Source: Streptomyces zingiberis
Lineage (GTDB): Bacteria > Actinomycetota > Actinomycetes > Streptomycetales > Streptomycetaceae
Direction of reading: 5' to 3'
Length of the DNA stretch: 64,000 nt
NCBI RefSeq assembly: GCF_012034935.1
Contig: NZ_JAATEN010000015.1
Location: forward strand, 1 to 64,000
Shown here: positions 43,437 through 52,344 of the stretch, one piece after another
Position numbering within the stretch: position 1 is the first letter of the stretch
Layout: each line of letters starts with the position of its first letter
Made by a program: the position numbers and the translations under genes
Notes under the pieces: generated by a model
What the model was told of the DNA's origin: nothing
The model's database searches: none
What the model saw: the letters and a program-made list of their open reading frames with translations, nothing else

Positions 43437-43745
43437 GTGTTCGAGGAAGCTGAGTTGCTGGCTGTGTTCCGGGCCTTGTCCAACCCCGCCCGCCGCCAGA
43501 TGCTGGTGTGGCTCAAGGACCCGATGAGCTTCCCCGGGCAGGAGGCGGGTGACGCCGAGATCGGCGTCTGTGTCAGTGACATCCAGCGGCGCACGGGCCT
43601 GGGGCAGTCGACCACCTCGCAGTACCTCGCGACGCTGCGGCAGGCGGGACTGGTCATCGCCACCAGGCGGGGCAAGTGGACCTACTACCGGCGCGACGAG
43701 GCGAACATCGCGCGCCTGCTGGACACCCTGCGCGATGTGTTCTGA
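43437..43745 (+). CDS. ArsR-family transcriptional regulator
   Basis: A 102-residue winged-helix protein. The segment VFRALSNPARRQMLVWLKDP opens the domain, VSDIQRRTGLGQSTTSQYLA is the recognition helix and LVIATRRGKWTYYRRDE is the wing. There is no obvious metal-binding CxC; a single Cys lies in IGVCVSD just before the recognition helix and could sense redox or quinone stress. GTG 43437 lies 7 bp past a likely -10, so its mRNA may be leaderless. It likely controls the divergent quinone oxidoreductase gene and itself. Confidence 0.88.
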   Translation: MFEEAELLAVFRALSNPARRQMLVWLKDPMSFPGQEAGDAEIGVCVSDIQRRTGLGQSTTSQYLATLRQAGLVIATRRGKWTYYRRDEANIARLLDTLRDVF

Positions 43746-43887
43746 CGTGTTCTCGTGGCGATTCCCGTCCCCGCCCGCGGGCCCGCCCCGGGTGCCGGAT
43801 GCCCGCGCCGCGCCCCCGCTCCCCGGGCGCCGCCCGAGGCGGCTGCCCGGCCGCAGCGCGGCGGGACCCCGGGTGACCTGCCCCTCC

Positions 43888-43930
43888 TTGCCCGATTCCG
43901 GCGGCACGACCTAGGGTGAATGCGCTTTCA
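43888..43930 (+). promoter_or_regulatory. Promoter and operator of the LacI-type gene
   Basis: TTGCCC (43888-43893) and TAGGGT (43912-43917) are spaced by 18 bp. TGAATGCGCTTTCA (43917-43930), a near-perfect LacI-type palindrome, begins at the -10, so repression and autoregulation are likely. Confidence 0.6.
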
Positions 43931-43974
43931 TGGTGCAACCATCCGCACAACCGCTTCGAATCCCAGGTGGTCCG

Positions 43975-45030
43975 GTGAGCGCAGCTCCCACGGTGTACGA
44001 CGTCGCCCAGCGGTCGGGCGTCTCCATCGCGACGGTGTCGCGGGTGTACCGCAACCCGGACTCCGTCCGCCGGGAGACGCGCGACCGCGTGCTGGCGACG
44101 GCGCGCGAGCTCGGCTACGTCCCCAGCGCCAACGCGCGCGGGCTGGCCAGCCGTTCCACGGGAGTGCTGGGCCTGTGCTTCCCCGACTACGCCGACCCGG
44201 ACGCCGAGGCCGGCGCCGAGGCGAGCGATGACGACGACGCGGCGATGCTCTACTCCGACCAGATCATCCGCGGCATGGAGCGGGCCGCGCGCCGCCACGG
44301 GTACGCGCTGCTCATCGCGGCCTCGCTGAACGGCGGTCCGGCGAGCCTGGTCTCCAAGGTCGCCGGGCGGGTCGACGGGTTCGCCGTGCTGGCGCGCACC
44401 GTGCCCACCGAGGACCTGGAGGTGATCTCCCGGCGGCTGCCCGTCGTCATCCTGGCGGGCCCCCGCGAGATCGACCACCTCGACCACATCGAGGTGGCCA
44501 ACGCGGACGGCCAGCGGGAACTCACCCGCCATCTCATCGAGGACCACGGGCTGCGCCGGCTGGCGTTCGTCGGCAGTGAGGAGAGCTCGCCGGATGTGGA
44601 GGCGCGATTCCGGGGGTACCGGGAGGCGTGCCTGGCCGCCGGGGTCCCCGTCCCCGCGGAGCCCGACCACCGGGCGTCGCTGATGACGCAGACCGAGGGG
44701 GACCGCGCGGTCGACGTCCTGCTGGACCGGGCCGGCGAGCCCCCGCGGGCGCTGGTCTTCGCCAACGACCAGATGGCGGTGGGCGCCCTGCGGGCGCTGG
44801 AGCGGCGCGGGGTGCGGGTGCCGGCCGACATGGCGGTGACCGGCTTCGACGGCATCCCGCTGAGCCGGCTGGTCCGCCCGGCGCTGACCACGGTGCGGCA
44901 GCCGACGGTGCGGATGGGGGAGGAGGCCGTGGGCCTGCTCGCGCAGCGGCTGGCGGACCGGACCCGGGAGCCGGTGTCGCTGATGCTGCCGGTCACCCCG
45001 GTCCGGCGGGCGAGCTGCGGCTGCGGATAG
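43975..45030 (+). CDS. LacI-family regulator of the sugar-transport module
   Basis: A 351-residue LacI-family regulator. The helix-turn-helix is TVYDVAQRSGVSIATVSRVY and the hinge VPSANARGLASR. The effector domain ends DGIPLSRLVRPALTTVRQPT with a Cys-rich tail (ASCGCG). A run of acidic residues (EASDDDDAAM) interrupts the first subdomain. GTG 43975 was chosen; ATG 43930 is in frame but lies on the operator. It precedes an ABC sugar importer with a GH1 enzyme, and ATGCGCT sequences occur in both upstream regions, so it most likely regulates that operon. Confidence 0.85.
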   Translation: MSAAPTVYDVAQRSGVSIATVSRVYRNPDSVRRETRDRVLATARELGYVPSANARGLASRSTGVLGLCFPDYADPDAEAGAEASDDDDAAMLYSDQIIRGMERAARRHGYALLIAASLNGGPASLVSKVAGRVDGFAVLARTVPTEDLEVISRRLPVVILAGPREIDHLDHIEVANADGQRELTRHLIEDHGLRRLAFVGSEESSPDVEARFRGYREACLAAGVPVPAEPDHRASLMTQTEGDRAVDVLLDRAGEPPRALVFANDQMAVGALRALERRGVRVPADMAVTGFDGIPLSRLVRPALTTVRQPTVRMGEEAVGLLAQRLADRTREPVSLMLPVTPVRRASCGCG

Positions 45031-45118
45031 CGGGACGGCGGGACGAACGGGACGGCGGGACGGCGGGGCGGCGGGGCGGTGGGGCGGCGGGGCGAACGGG
45101 ACGGCGGGGCGGCGACGG
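45031..45118. repeat. GGGACGGCGGGGCGG simple repeats
   Basis: Imperfect tandem GGACGGCGG and GGGGCGGCG units fill the 90 bp after the LacI stop. From 45119 to 45514 no gene was seen. Confidence 0.75.
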
Positions 45119-45514
45119 GCGGCCACCCGCCGCTGGGGCGCCGGCGTGCCCGGTTGCCGTCAGGCGTCTCTCAGTGGCCGATCTTCGCCGCCGGCCCGCC
45201 CTCTGTGTCCGCTGCCTCTCGCCATCACCCCCGCACCACCCTCGCATCACCCCCGCCGTCACCCTTCGTCGCCGGTCCCACGGCCCGCGTGACGTCCGGG
45301 CCCGGTGGTCGCCGTCCCGGAATGGCGCCGCGATCCCGGCGTGACCTGGGGCGGACCGTCGGCGCCTAGGCTCGGCCGTGGGTTCGCGGGCGGGCGGGAG
45401 CGGCCGGTCCGGCGGCCCCGCCCGGTGTCCCCGGGCACCCTCAGGGGGGCCCGTATTCCGTTATCGGAGCGTTACCTGACCGCCTCTTGCGGTTTCCGGA
45501 ACCGGTCCCCAGAG

Positions 45515-45547
45515 TGATGTATGCGCTTACAGGTAGCGCATACATCA
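45515..45547 (+). promoter_or_regulatory. 13-bp perfect inverted repeat, likely double operator
   Basis: TGATGTATGCGCT (45515-45527) and AGCGCATACATCA (45535-45547) are exact reverse complements separated by 7 bp. Each arm contains ATGCGCT, also found in the operator of the LacI gene. No T-run follows, so it is not a terminator. It lies 156 bp before the binding-protein gene. Confidence 0.75.
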
Positions 45548-45702
45548 GCCAAAAATCTCCGTACCGAAGCCCGGTACAGGGCCCCCACCTCAGCCCCCCA
45601 CCTCAGCCCTCCACCACCCCTCTCATCCCAGATCCCTCCCCGGCGGCACGCCCGGTCGTGCCCCCGCACCCGCCCGGCCGGGGAACCCCGAAGGAGCCGT
45701 CC

Positions 45703-46944
45703 ATGCACCGCGCCGCCAGAACCGCATCGGTCGCCGTCTCGCTCGTGACGGTCGCCGCCCTGTCCGCCTGTGGCGGGTCCGGAGGCGAGGACGTCGCCGC
45801 CGACCAGAAGCAGACCCTCACCGTCTGGGCCATGGGCGCCGAGGGCGAGAAGCTCGTGGACGTCGCCAAGGAGTACCGGAAGGCGAACCCGAACATCACC
45901 GTCAAGGTCACCCCGGTCGGCTGGGACGTCGCCCACCAGAAGCTCGTCTCCGCCGCCGCGGCCGGCAGCCTGCCCGACGTGATGCAGATGGGCTCCACCT
46001 TCATGGGCGAGTTCGCCTCGCTGGGTGTCCTGGAGCCGGTGGACACCGGGAAGTTCACGAAGGACGACTTCTTCCCCGCCTCCTGGGAGGGCAACGTCGT
46101 CGACGGCACGGCCTACGGCGTCCCGTGGTACGTCGACACCCGCGTGCTCTACTACCGCACCGACCTCGCCGAGAAGGCCGGGATCGACCAGGCGCCCGCC
46201 GACTGGAAGGAGCTGTCCGCCCTCGCGGAGGCCTACCAGAAGAAGGCGGACACCAAGTGGGGCATCTCCCTCCAGCCCTACAACCTCGACGCCTGGCAGA
46301 ACTGGCTGCCCTTCTTCTACTCGGCCGGCGGTGAACTGATCAAGGACGGCAAGCCCGCCCTGGACAGCCCCGCGGCCGTGAAGGCCCTGGAGGAGTACCG
46401 CACGTACTTCGACAAGGGCTTCGCCAAGAAGAGCGTCCAGCCCGGCTACGACGTGGTGAAGGACTTCGGCAACGGCAGCGTGCCGATGTTCTTCTCCGGC
46501 CCGTGGCAGGTCACCAACATCGCCGACAACCAGCCGCAGCTCAAGGGGAAGTGGGCCGCGGCCCCCGTCCCGGCCGACGCCTCCGCCACCTCCTTCGCGG
46601 GCGGCTCCTCGCTGGTGATCTCCAAGAAGAGCGAGCACAAGGCCGCCGCCACCGACTTCGTCGCCTACCTCTCCGAGGCGGACACCCAGGCCGACTGGTT
46701 CGAGCGCACCACCGACCTGCCCGCCAACCAGGCCGCCTGGGACGACAAGCGGCTCTCGGGCAACGAGAACCTGAAGGTCTTCCGGGAGCAGATGGAGAAC
46801 GCCAAGGCCGTCCCGGCGATGGCCGAGTGGGCCCAGTTCTCCTCCAAGATCGACGCCGCGATCGAGTCGGTGACCCAGGGCAAGGCCACGCCCGAGCAGG
46901 CGGCGAAGAAGATGCAGTCCGAGACCGCGGGGCTCGTGAAGTAA
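45703..46944 (+). CDS. Sugar ABC transporter substrate-binding lipoprotein
   Basis: A 413-residue lipoprotein. The signal peptide ends with the lipobox LSAC, giving a lipidated Cys at about residue 23. The mature part is a family-1 extracellular solute-binding protein: TLTVWAMGAEGEKLVDVAKE, PDVMQMGSTFMGEFASLGVL and GVPWYVDTRVLYYRTDL. It delivers sugars or oligosaccharides to the two permeases downstream. AAGGAG lies 6 bp before ATG 45703. The ligand cannot be read from sequence; the GH1 and glucoamylase-like enzymes suggest beta-glucosides. Confidence 0.92.
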   Translation: MHRAARTASVAVSLVTVAALSACGGSGGEDVAADQKQTLTVWAMGAEGEKLVDVAKEYRKANPNITVKVTPVGWDVAHQKLVSAAAAGSLPDVMQMGSTFMGEFASLGVLEPVDTGKFTKDDFFPASWEGNVVDGTAYGVPWYVDTRVLYYRTDLAEKAGIDQAPADWKELSALAEAYQKKADTKWGISLQPYNLDAWQNWLPFFYSAGGELIKDGKPALDSPAAVKALEEYRTYFDKGFAKKSVQPGYDVVKDFGNGSVPMFFSGPWQVTNIADNQPQLKGKWAAAPVPADASATSFAGGSSLVISKKSEHKAAATDFVAYLSEADTQADWFERTTDLPANQAAWDDKRLSGNENLKVFREQMENAKAVPAMAEWAQFSSKIDAAIESVTQGKATPEQAAKKMQSETAGLVK

Positions 46945-46947
46945 CCC

Positions 46948-47958
46948 ATGACCTCCCCGACCACCGACCCGACCACGGCCGCGGCCGGCGACGCCGCCGG
47001 CCCGCCGGGAGCGGGCGGACGGCCCGGCCGGCCGGAGGGCACGACCCCTCCGGCCGGGCGGCGCCGCCGCCGCTCCGGCGTGGCCCGGCAGCACCTCGCG
47101 GGCTGGCTGTTCTCCGTCCCGTTCCTGGCGCTGTTCGCGGCGTTCATGGCACTGCCGATCGTCGCCACCCTGGTGATGAGCTTCACCGACTTCGGGCTGG
47201 CGCACGTCACCGACCCGTTCTCGGCGGAGTTCATCGGGCTGGAGAACTACACGAAGCTGCTGGCCGACGAGCGCTTCCTCACCTCGCTCTTCAACACCGT
47301 GTACTTCGTGGTCGCCGGGGTGCCGCTGACCATCGGCGCGGGCCTCGTCGTCGCCGTGCTGCTCAACAACGGCATCGACCGGATGCGGACCTTCTTCCGG
47401 GTCGGCTTCTACGCCCCCGTGGTGACCAGCATCGTCGCCGTCGCCGTCGTCTGGCGCTTCGTGCTGGACCCCGCCGACGGGCTCGTCGCCGGGCTCCTCG
47501 CGGAGGTGGGCCTCGGCTCCCCGGACTTCCTCGGCTCGACCACCCTCGCCATGCCCTCGCTGATCGTCATGGCCGTCTGGCGGAACCTCGGCACCGTCAT
47601 GGTGCTGTTCATCGCCGGGCTCCAGGCCATCCCGCCGGACGTCCGGGAGGCCGCCCGGCTCGACGGGGCCGGCCTGTGGCAGGAGTTCCGCCGGGTCACC
47701 GTCCCGCTGCTGCGGCCCACCCTGCTCTACGCCACGGTGATCACCACCATCGGCTATCTCAACGTCTTCGAGGAGCCGTTCGTGATGACCGCGGGCGGGC
47801 CCGCCGACTCCACGCTCACCGTCTCGCTGAACATGTACCGCGAGGGCTTCAACTTCTTCCACATGGGCTATGCGAGCGCGATGGCGTACGTCCTCTTCGT
47901 CGTGATCATGGGCGTCACGGTGCTCCAGCTCCGTCTGCTGAAGGACAACACCCGATGA
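46948..47958 (+). CDS. Sugar ABC transporter permease (MalF-type)
   Basis: A 336-residue integral membrane protein. After a basic, Pro/Gly-rich N-terminus come six hydrophobic helices beginning LAGWLFSVPFLALFAAFMAL. The cytoplasmic EAA loop is EAARLDGAGLWQEFRRVTVP. It starts 3 bp after the binding-protein stop and its own stop overlaps the next start as ATGA. No ATPase gene is in the operon, so the shared MsiK ATPase probably powers it, as for other Streptomyces sugar importers. Confidence 0.93.
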   Translation: MTSPTTDPTTAAAGDAAGPPGAGGRPGRPEGTTPPAGRRRRRSGVARQHLAGWLFSVPFLALFAAFMALPIVATLVMSFTDFGLAHVTDPFSAEFIGLENYTKLLADERFLTSLFNTVYFVVAGVPLTIGAGLVVAVLLNNGIDRMRTFFRVGFYAPVVTSIVAVAVVWRFVLDPADGLVAGLLAEVGLGSPDFLGSTTLAMPSLIVMAVWRNLGTVMVLFIAGLQAIPPDVREAARLDGAGLWQEFRRVTVPLLRPTLLYATVITTIGYLNVFEEPFVMTAGGPADSTLTVSLNMYREGFNFFHMGYASAMAYVLFVVIMGVTVLQLRLLKDNTR

Positions 47959-48878
47959 GCACCGCACCTCTCCCCGACCCCGCGCGGAGCGCGACCCGCC
48001 CGGCGGACGCGCGGCCCGGCAAGGAACCGGCGGGCCGGCGGCCGGGCACCGGATCCCGGCTGCGCAGGCCCGCGGTCTACGCCCTGCTCTCCGGCGGGCT
48101 GCTGGTGATGGCGGCGCCCTTCGTCTGGATGGCGCTCTCCGCCTTCAAGACCAAGCCGGAACTGGCGGCCAGCCCGCCGGTGTGGATCCCCACCGAGTGG
48201 ACCCTCGCCAACTTCCAGGAGCTGCTCGACAAGCTCGACATGCCCCTGTACTTCCTCAACTCCACCGTGGTGGCCACCCTGGTCACCGTCTCCAACCTGC
48301 TGTTCTGCTCGATGCTCGGCTACGCCCTGGCCAAACTGGACTTCGCCGGGCGCGGCAAGCTGTTCGGCCTGGTCCTGGGCACCCTGATGGTGCCGGGCAA
48401 CCTGATGCTGCTGCCGCTGTTCGTGCTGATGAGCCGGATGGGGCTGATCGACACCTACGCCGGTCTCGTCCTGCCGTTCGCCGCCGGGGCGTTCGGGGTC
48501 TTCCTGATGCGGCAGTTCATGCTCTCCGTCCCCGACGAACTGCTGGCCGCGGCCCGGCTGGACGGCGCCGGCGAGTGGTACATCTTCTGGCGGATCGTGC
48601 TGCCGCTGGTCAAGCCCGCGCTGGCGACCCTGGCGATCCTCACCTTCCTCCAGTCCTGGAACAACTTCGTCTGGCCGCTGGTGGCGACCAACAACCCCGA
48701 CCTGTACACCCTCCCCGTCGCGCTGGCGACCTTCGCCACCGACCCCAACCGGGCCAACGGCGCGAACGGGGTGCTGATGGCCGGGTCCTTCCTGATCGTC
48801 CTGCCGGTGCTGCTCGTCTTCGTCGCCATGCAGCGCCACTTCACCCAGGGCCTCGCCACGGCCGGGATGAAGGGGTGA
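47955..48878 (+). CDS. Sugar ABC transporter permease (MalG-type)
   Basis: A 307-residue integral membrane protein. Hydrophobic helices include ALLSGGLLVMAAPFVWMALS. The EAA loop is AAARLDGAGEWYIFWRIVLP. The C-terminus ATAGMKG is the usual end of MalG/CebG permeases and is the comparison used for the ceb remnant at 28517-28765. It is translationally coupled to the first permease by a 4-bp overlap and followed after 79 bp by the GH1 gene. Confidence 0.93.
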   Translation: MSTAPLPDPARSATRPADARPGKEPAGRRPGTGSRLRRPAVYALLSGGLLVMAAPFVWMALSAFKTKPELAASPPVWIPTEWTLANFQELLDKLDMPLYFLNSTVVATLVTVSNLLFCSMLGYALAKLDFAGRGKLFGLVLGTLMVPGNLMLLPLFVLMSRMGLIDTYAGLVLPFAAGAFGVFLMRQFMLSVPDELLAAARLDGAGEWYIFWRIVLPLVKPALATLAILTFLQSWNNFVWPLVATNNPDLYTLPVALATFATDPNRANGANGVLMAGSFLIVLPVLLVFVAMQRHFTQGLATAGMKG

Positions 48879-48957
48879 GGCGAGCGCCGCGACCCCTCTC
48901 CCCGCCACGCCCGCGCCGCCCCGCACGAGCGGCCCGCCCCCACCACCCAGGAAAGAC

Positions 48958-50172
48958 ATGACGATGACGCCTGCCTCCTCCACGCCCTTCCCCGACGGTT
49001 TCCTGTGGGGCGCCTCCACGGCCGCCCACCAGATCGAGGGCAACAACACCAACAGCGACTGGTGGCACAAGGAGCACAGCGGCACCCCCCACATCAAGGA
49101 ACCCAGCCTCGACGCCGCCGACAGCTACCACCGCTGGCGTGAGGACATGGACCTGATGGCCGTCCTCGGCTTCACCGACTACCGCTTCTCCATCGAGTGG
49201 GCCCGCATCGAGCCCGCCCCCGGCCACTTCTCCCGCGCCGCGCTGGCCCACTACCGGCGCATGGTGGAAGGCGCGTTCGAGCGCGGGCTGCGGCCGATGG
49301 TCACGCTGCACCACTTCACCGTGCCGCGCTGGTTCGAGGAGCGCGGCGGCTGGACGGCCGACGGCGCCGCCGACCTCTTCGCCCGCTACGTACGCGCCTG
49401 CGCGCCCGTCCTCAACCAGGGCGTGCGCCACGTCTGCACCATCAACGAGCCCAACATGATCGCCGTCATGGCGGGCGCCGCGAAGAACGGCGACGGCGGC
49501 TTCCCCCCGGCGGGCCTGCCCACCCCCGACGCGGAGACCACCGAAGCGATCATCGAGGCCCACCGCGCGGCCACCGCCGCCGTCAAGGAGATCGACGCCA
49601 CGATCAACACGGGCTGGACGATCGCCAACCAGGTCTACCAGGCCGTGGACGGCGCCGAGGAGGCCACCGCCGCCTACCGCCACCCCCGCGAGGACGTCTT
49701 CATCGAGGCCGCCCGCGCCGACGACTGGATCGGCGTCCAGTCCTACACCCGCACCCGCATCGGGCCCGACGGGCCGATCCCCGCGCCCGAGGACGCCGAG
49801 CGCACCCTGACGCAGTGGGAGTACTACCCGAGCGCCGTCGGTCACGCGCTCCGTCACACCGCCGAGATCGCCCCCGGCGTTCCGCTCGTCGTCACCGAGA
49901 ACGGCATCGCCACCGCCGACGACGACCGCCGCCTCGACTACTACGCCGGCGCGCTCGACGAGGTCGCCGCGGCCATCGAGGACGGCGTCGACGTCCAGGG
50001 CTACCTCGCCTGGAGCCTGCTCGACAACTACGAGTGGGGCTCCTACGAGCCGACGTTCGGCCTGGTCGCCTTCGACCCGGAGACCTTCGCCCGCACCCCG
50101 AAGCCCTCCGCCGCCTGGCTGGGCGGCTTCGGCCGCACCCGCACCCTGCCGCGGCTGCCCCGCACGCCGTGA
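48958..50172 (+). CDS. GH1 beta-glycosidase of the ABC operon
   Basis: A 404-residue cytoplasmic GH1 enzyme with no signal peptide. The acid/base is E164 in TINEP and the nucleophile E314 in TENG. FPDGFLWGASTAAHQIEG and the following NNTNSDWW define a subgroup different from the BglC at 26777-28294, and at 404 residues it is shorter than that enzyme. It would cleave the sugar imported by the ABC system. AGGAAAG precedes ATG 48958; the second in-frame ATG is two codons later. Confidence 0.92.
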   Translation: MTMTPASSTPFPDGFLWGASTAAHQIEGNNTNSDWWHKEHSGTPHIKEPSLDAADSYHRWREDMDLMAVLGFTDYRFSIEWARIEPAPGHFSRAALAHYRRMVEGAFERGLRPMVTLHHFTVPRWFEERGGWTADGAADLFARYVRACAPVLNQGVRHVCTINEPNMIAVMAGAAKNGDGGFPPAGLPTPDAETTEAIIEAHRAATAAVKEIDATINTGWTIANQVYQAVDGAEEATAAYRHPREDVFIEAARADDWIGVQSYTRTRIGPDGPIPAPEDAERTLTQWEYYPSAVGHALRHTAEIAPGVPLVVTENGIATADDDRRLDYYAGALDEVAAAIEDGVDVQGYLAWSLLDNYEWGSYEPTFGLVAFDPETFARTPKPSAAWLGGFGRTRTLPRLPRTP

Positions 50173-50242
50173 CCCCCTGACCGGCGGCCGGCCCGGACCC
50201 GGGGCGCGCGGCGCCTGACGCCCGTCCCGGCGGCCGCCGCCC

Positions 50243-50276
50243 GTGGCGGCTCCCAGTCCCCCCGGGGAGCCGCCAC
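50243..50276 (+). terminator. GC-rich hairpin after the GH1 gene
   Basis: GTGGCGGCTCCC pairs with GGGAGCCGCCAC, a perfect 12-bp stem with a 10-base loop. No T-run follows, which is common for Streptomyces terminators. Confidence 0.7.
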
Positions 50277-50574
50277 CACGGGGCCGGGAGCCGGCGGGGA
50301 CCTGACGGTCCCGCCGGCCCCCGGTGCCCCCTCCCTCCCCTCTTCTCCTCTCTTCTCCTCTCGTTTTCTCGCTCGTCTCCGCCGATCCGGCCGCCCCGCG
50401 CCGCCGCGCGGAGTGGATACGTCACCCCCCAGGGCCGCCCGGTCCCTCTCTCCGGGCTGCCACGCCACCCCCGCCGGACGCTCCGCACACCCACACCGTG
50501 GGCCGGGCACCGCGCACCCGTACGCCAGGAACCGATCCGTCCCTCCCTCACCCGCAGCCAGCAGGAGGATTGCC
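50277..50574. other. Spacer with polypyrimidine tract
   Basis: A CT-only tract with TCTTCTCCTC repeats runs through about 50331-50365. The promoter of the next gene probably lies in this region. AGGAGG at 50563-50568 is its ribosome-binding site. Confidence 0.6.
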
Positions 50575-52005
50575 ATGGACCGTCGTACCTTCCTCACCTT
50601 CGCCGGAGCCGGGGCCGCAGCGGCCACCGTCTCCTTCGGCGCCGCGAGCGCCGTCGCCGCGCCCGCCGGGACGTCAACCCCGGCCGCCGCCCCGGGAGGT
50701 GACCGCGCGCTGCTGCTGAAGTGGTTCCGCGACACCTACCGCTCCATCGAGGCGATGACCACCGACTTCGGGCTCACCGCCGACAAGACCGACCTGAGCG
50801 CCGGGGGCCGCCCCGTCCCCTCGCAGGAGACCTCGCCGACCAACATCGGCTGCGGCATGTGGGCCACCGTGGCCGCCGCCGGGCTCGGCGTGATCAGCCG
50901 GGACACCATGCGCCGCCGCCTCACCGGCACCGTCGCCGCCGTGGAGAAGCTGGAGCGCCACCACGGCTTCTGGCTCAACTGGTATGACGCGCACGACGGT
51001 TCGGTGCTGAAGGTGTGGCCCGACGGCAACCCCGTGCGGCCGTTCCTCTCCTCCGTCGACAACGCCTGGCTCGTCACCGGTCTGCGGATCGCCGCCGACG
51101 CCGAGCCGACGCTGCGGGGCCGCATCAGCAAGATCCTGGCCACCGCCGACTGGTCGTACTACTACACGCCGTACGACCCGGAGGACCCGGCGGCCCGCCC
51201 CGGCCAGCTTCGCGGCGGTTTCTGGACCGACACCGGCGAGCCCACCGGGCACCACTACGGCGCCCTCAACACCGAGCCCCGAATGGCCAGTTACCTCGGC
51301 ATCGCGGACGGCTCACTCCCCGGCGACCACTACTGGCACATGTTCCGCACGATGCTGCCCGAGTGGGAGCAGGAGCAGACCCCGGGCGGCGGCTACGAGA
51401 CGATCGGCGGCGTCCGCCTCTTCAACGGCCACTACACCTACCGCGGCAAGAAGCTCGTCCCCACCTGGGGCGGCTCGATGTTCGAGGCGCTGATGGTGCC
51501 GCTGTTCGTGCCGGAGCCCGAGTGGTCGCCGCGCTCCTGGGGCACCACGCACAGCCGTTACGTCCGCAGCCACATCGAACACGGGATGGAGGAGGCCGGT
51601 TACGGCTACTGGGGCTTCTCGCCCTCCAACATCCCCGAGGGCGGCTACAGCGAGTACGGCGTCGACGCCATCGGCATGCAGGTGGACGGCTACAACTCCA
51701 AGGGCGTCGTCACCCCGCACGCCTCTTTCCTGGCCCTGCCCTACGCGCGCAGCGAGGCCATCGCCAACCTGCGGGCGCTGGAGAAGGACTTCGGCGCGTA
51801 CGACGAGCGCGGTTACGGCTTCCGCGACTCGGTGAACACCGCCACGGGCCGCGTCAGCGACTTCGTCCTCGCTCTGGACCAGGGGATGATCGCCGCGGCG
51901 CTGGCCCAGGAGCTGAGCCCGGGGCTGCTGCAACGGCCGTTCCGCACCGGCGGGTTCGCGCGCCGGGTGCGTCCGCTGCTGGCCCAGGAGAGGTTCAGCA
52001 TCTGA
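50575..52005 (+). CDS. Tat-exported glucoamylase-like glycoside hydrolase
   Basis: A 476-residue protein. The N-terminus MDRRTFLTFAGAGAAAATVS is a twin-arginine signal peptide. The mature part is an (alpha/alpha)6-type enzyme: SVDNAWLVTGLRIAADAEP, FWTDTGEP, HYGALNTEPRMASYLGIADG and LVPTWGGSMFEALMVPLF. This resembles PF10091 glycoamylase-like (GH144, endo-beta-1,2-glucanase) or DUF3131 proteins; the exact family needs a profile search. It follows the GH1 gene and could generate oligosaccharides outside the cell for the importer. AGGAGG lies 6 bp before the ATG. Confidence 0.75.
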   Translation: MDRRTFLTFAGAGAAAATVSFGAASAVAAPAGTSTPAAAPGGDRALLLKWFRDTYRSIEAMTTDFGLTADKTDLSAGGRPVPSQETSPTNIGCGMWATVAAAGLGVISRDTMRRRLTGTVAAVEKLERHHGFWLNWYDAHDGSVLKVWPDGNPVRPFLSSVDNAWLVTGLRIAADAEPTLRGRISKILATADWSYYYTPYDPEDPAARPGQLRGGFWTDTGEPTGHHYGALNTEPRMASYLGIADGSLPGDHYWHMFRTMLPEWEQEQTPGGGYETIGGVRLFNGHYTYRGKKLVPTWGGSMFEALMVPLFVPEPEWSPRSWGTTHSRYVRSHIEHGMEEAGYGYWGFSPSNIPEGGYSEYGVDAIGMQVDGYNSKGVVTPHASFLALPYARSEAIANLRALEKDFGAYDERGYGFRDSVNTATGRVSDFVLALDQGMIAAALAQELSPGLLQRPFRTGGFARRVRPLLAQERFSI

Positions 52006-52029
52006 CGTCCGGGGAAGCCGGACGGCAGA

Positions 52030-52071
52030 GGGCGCGGTACCGCGGGGAGCCCCACCCGCGGCACCGCGCCC
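52030..52071 (+). terminator. Strong hairpin after the glucoamylase-like gene
   Basis: GGGCGCGGTACCGCGGG pairs with CCCGCGGCACCGCGCCC with one mismatch (17-bp stem, 8-base loop). A smaller hairpin CGTCCGG/CCGGACG lies just before it at 52006-52024. Confidence 0.75.
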
Positions 52072-52173
52072 ACGCCTTCTTCCGCCCCCACGATGGCGCG
52101 TCCACACGGTTTCCCAGCCGAGCGGCGGTCCGTCACCTCGCAGATTCTCCTCGACCACCGCACGTGCGGCTCT

Positions 52174-52344
52174 CTACCGACTTCTGCCATGACGCGAGAG
52201 GAGTAGGTAAAGAACCGGAATCGCGGCGATGGCAAAAATGAGCATGGCCGAAGGGTGTGAGAATCCAGGAAACCCAACCACCAGGCCAATGGCGAGAAAG
52301 GTGAGAACCGTGCAGAGGATGAGAACGAGACGCTTCTCATCCAT
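52174..52344 (-). CDS. Small two-helix membrane protein (RHS-linked)
   Basis: A 56-residue protein with two hydrophobic segments (LVLILCTVLTFLAIGLVVGF and AMLIFAIAAIPVLYLLLS) and a basic C-terminus (RHGRSR). ATG 52344 has GGAG about 7 bp upstream and overlaps the end of the preceding small gene. It is the last of four small membrane-protein genes downstream of the RHS gene at 53438-56701. All share the plan short N-terminus, TM1, short loop, TM2, basic tail. An immunity role is inferred from position. GC is clearly lower than in flanking genes. Confidence 0.65.
   Translation of the reverse strand: MDEKRLVLILCTVLTFLAIGLVVGFPGFSHPSAMLIFAIAAIPVLYLLLSRHGRSR

Noticed and set aside
45515..45547. 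The 13-bp inverted repeat as a terminator
   Set aside because: No T-run follows on either strand and it lies just upstream of a transport operon, so an operator is more likely.
47868..49097. Minus-strand frame opposite the second permease and GH1 start
   Set aside because: It is antisense to genes with intact transporter and GH1 motifs and has a compositionally biased protein.
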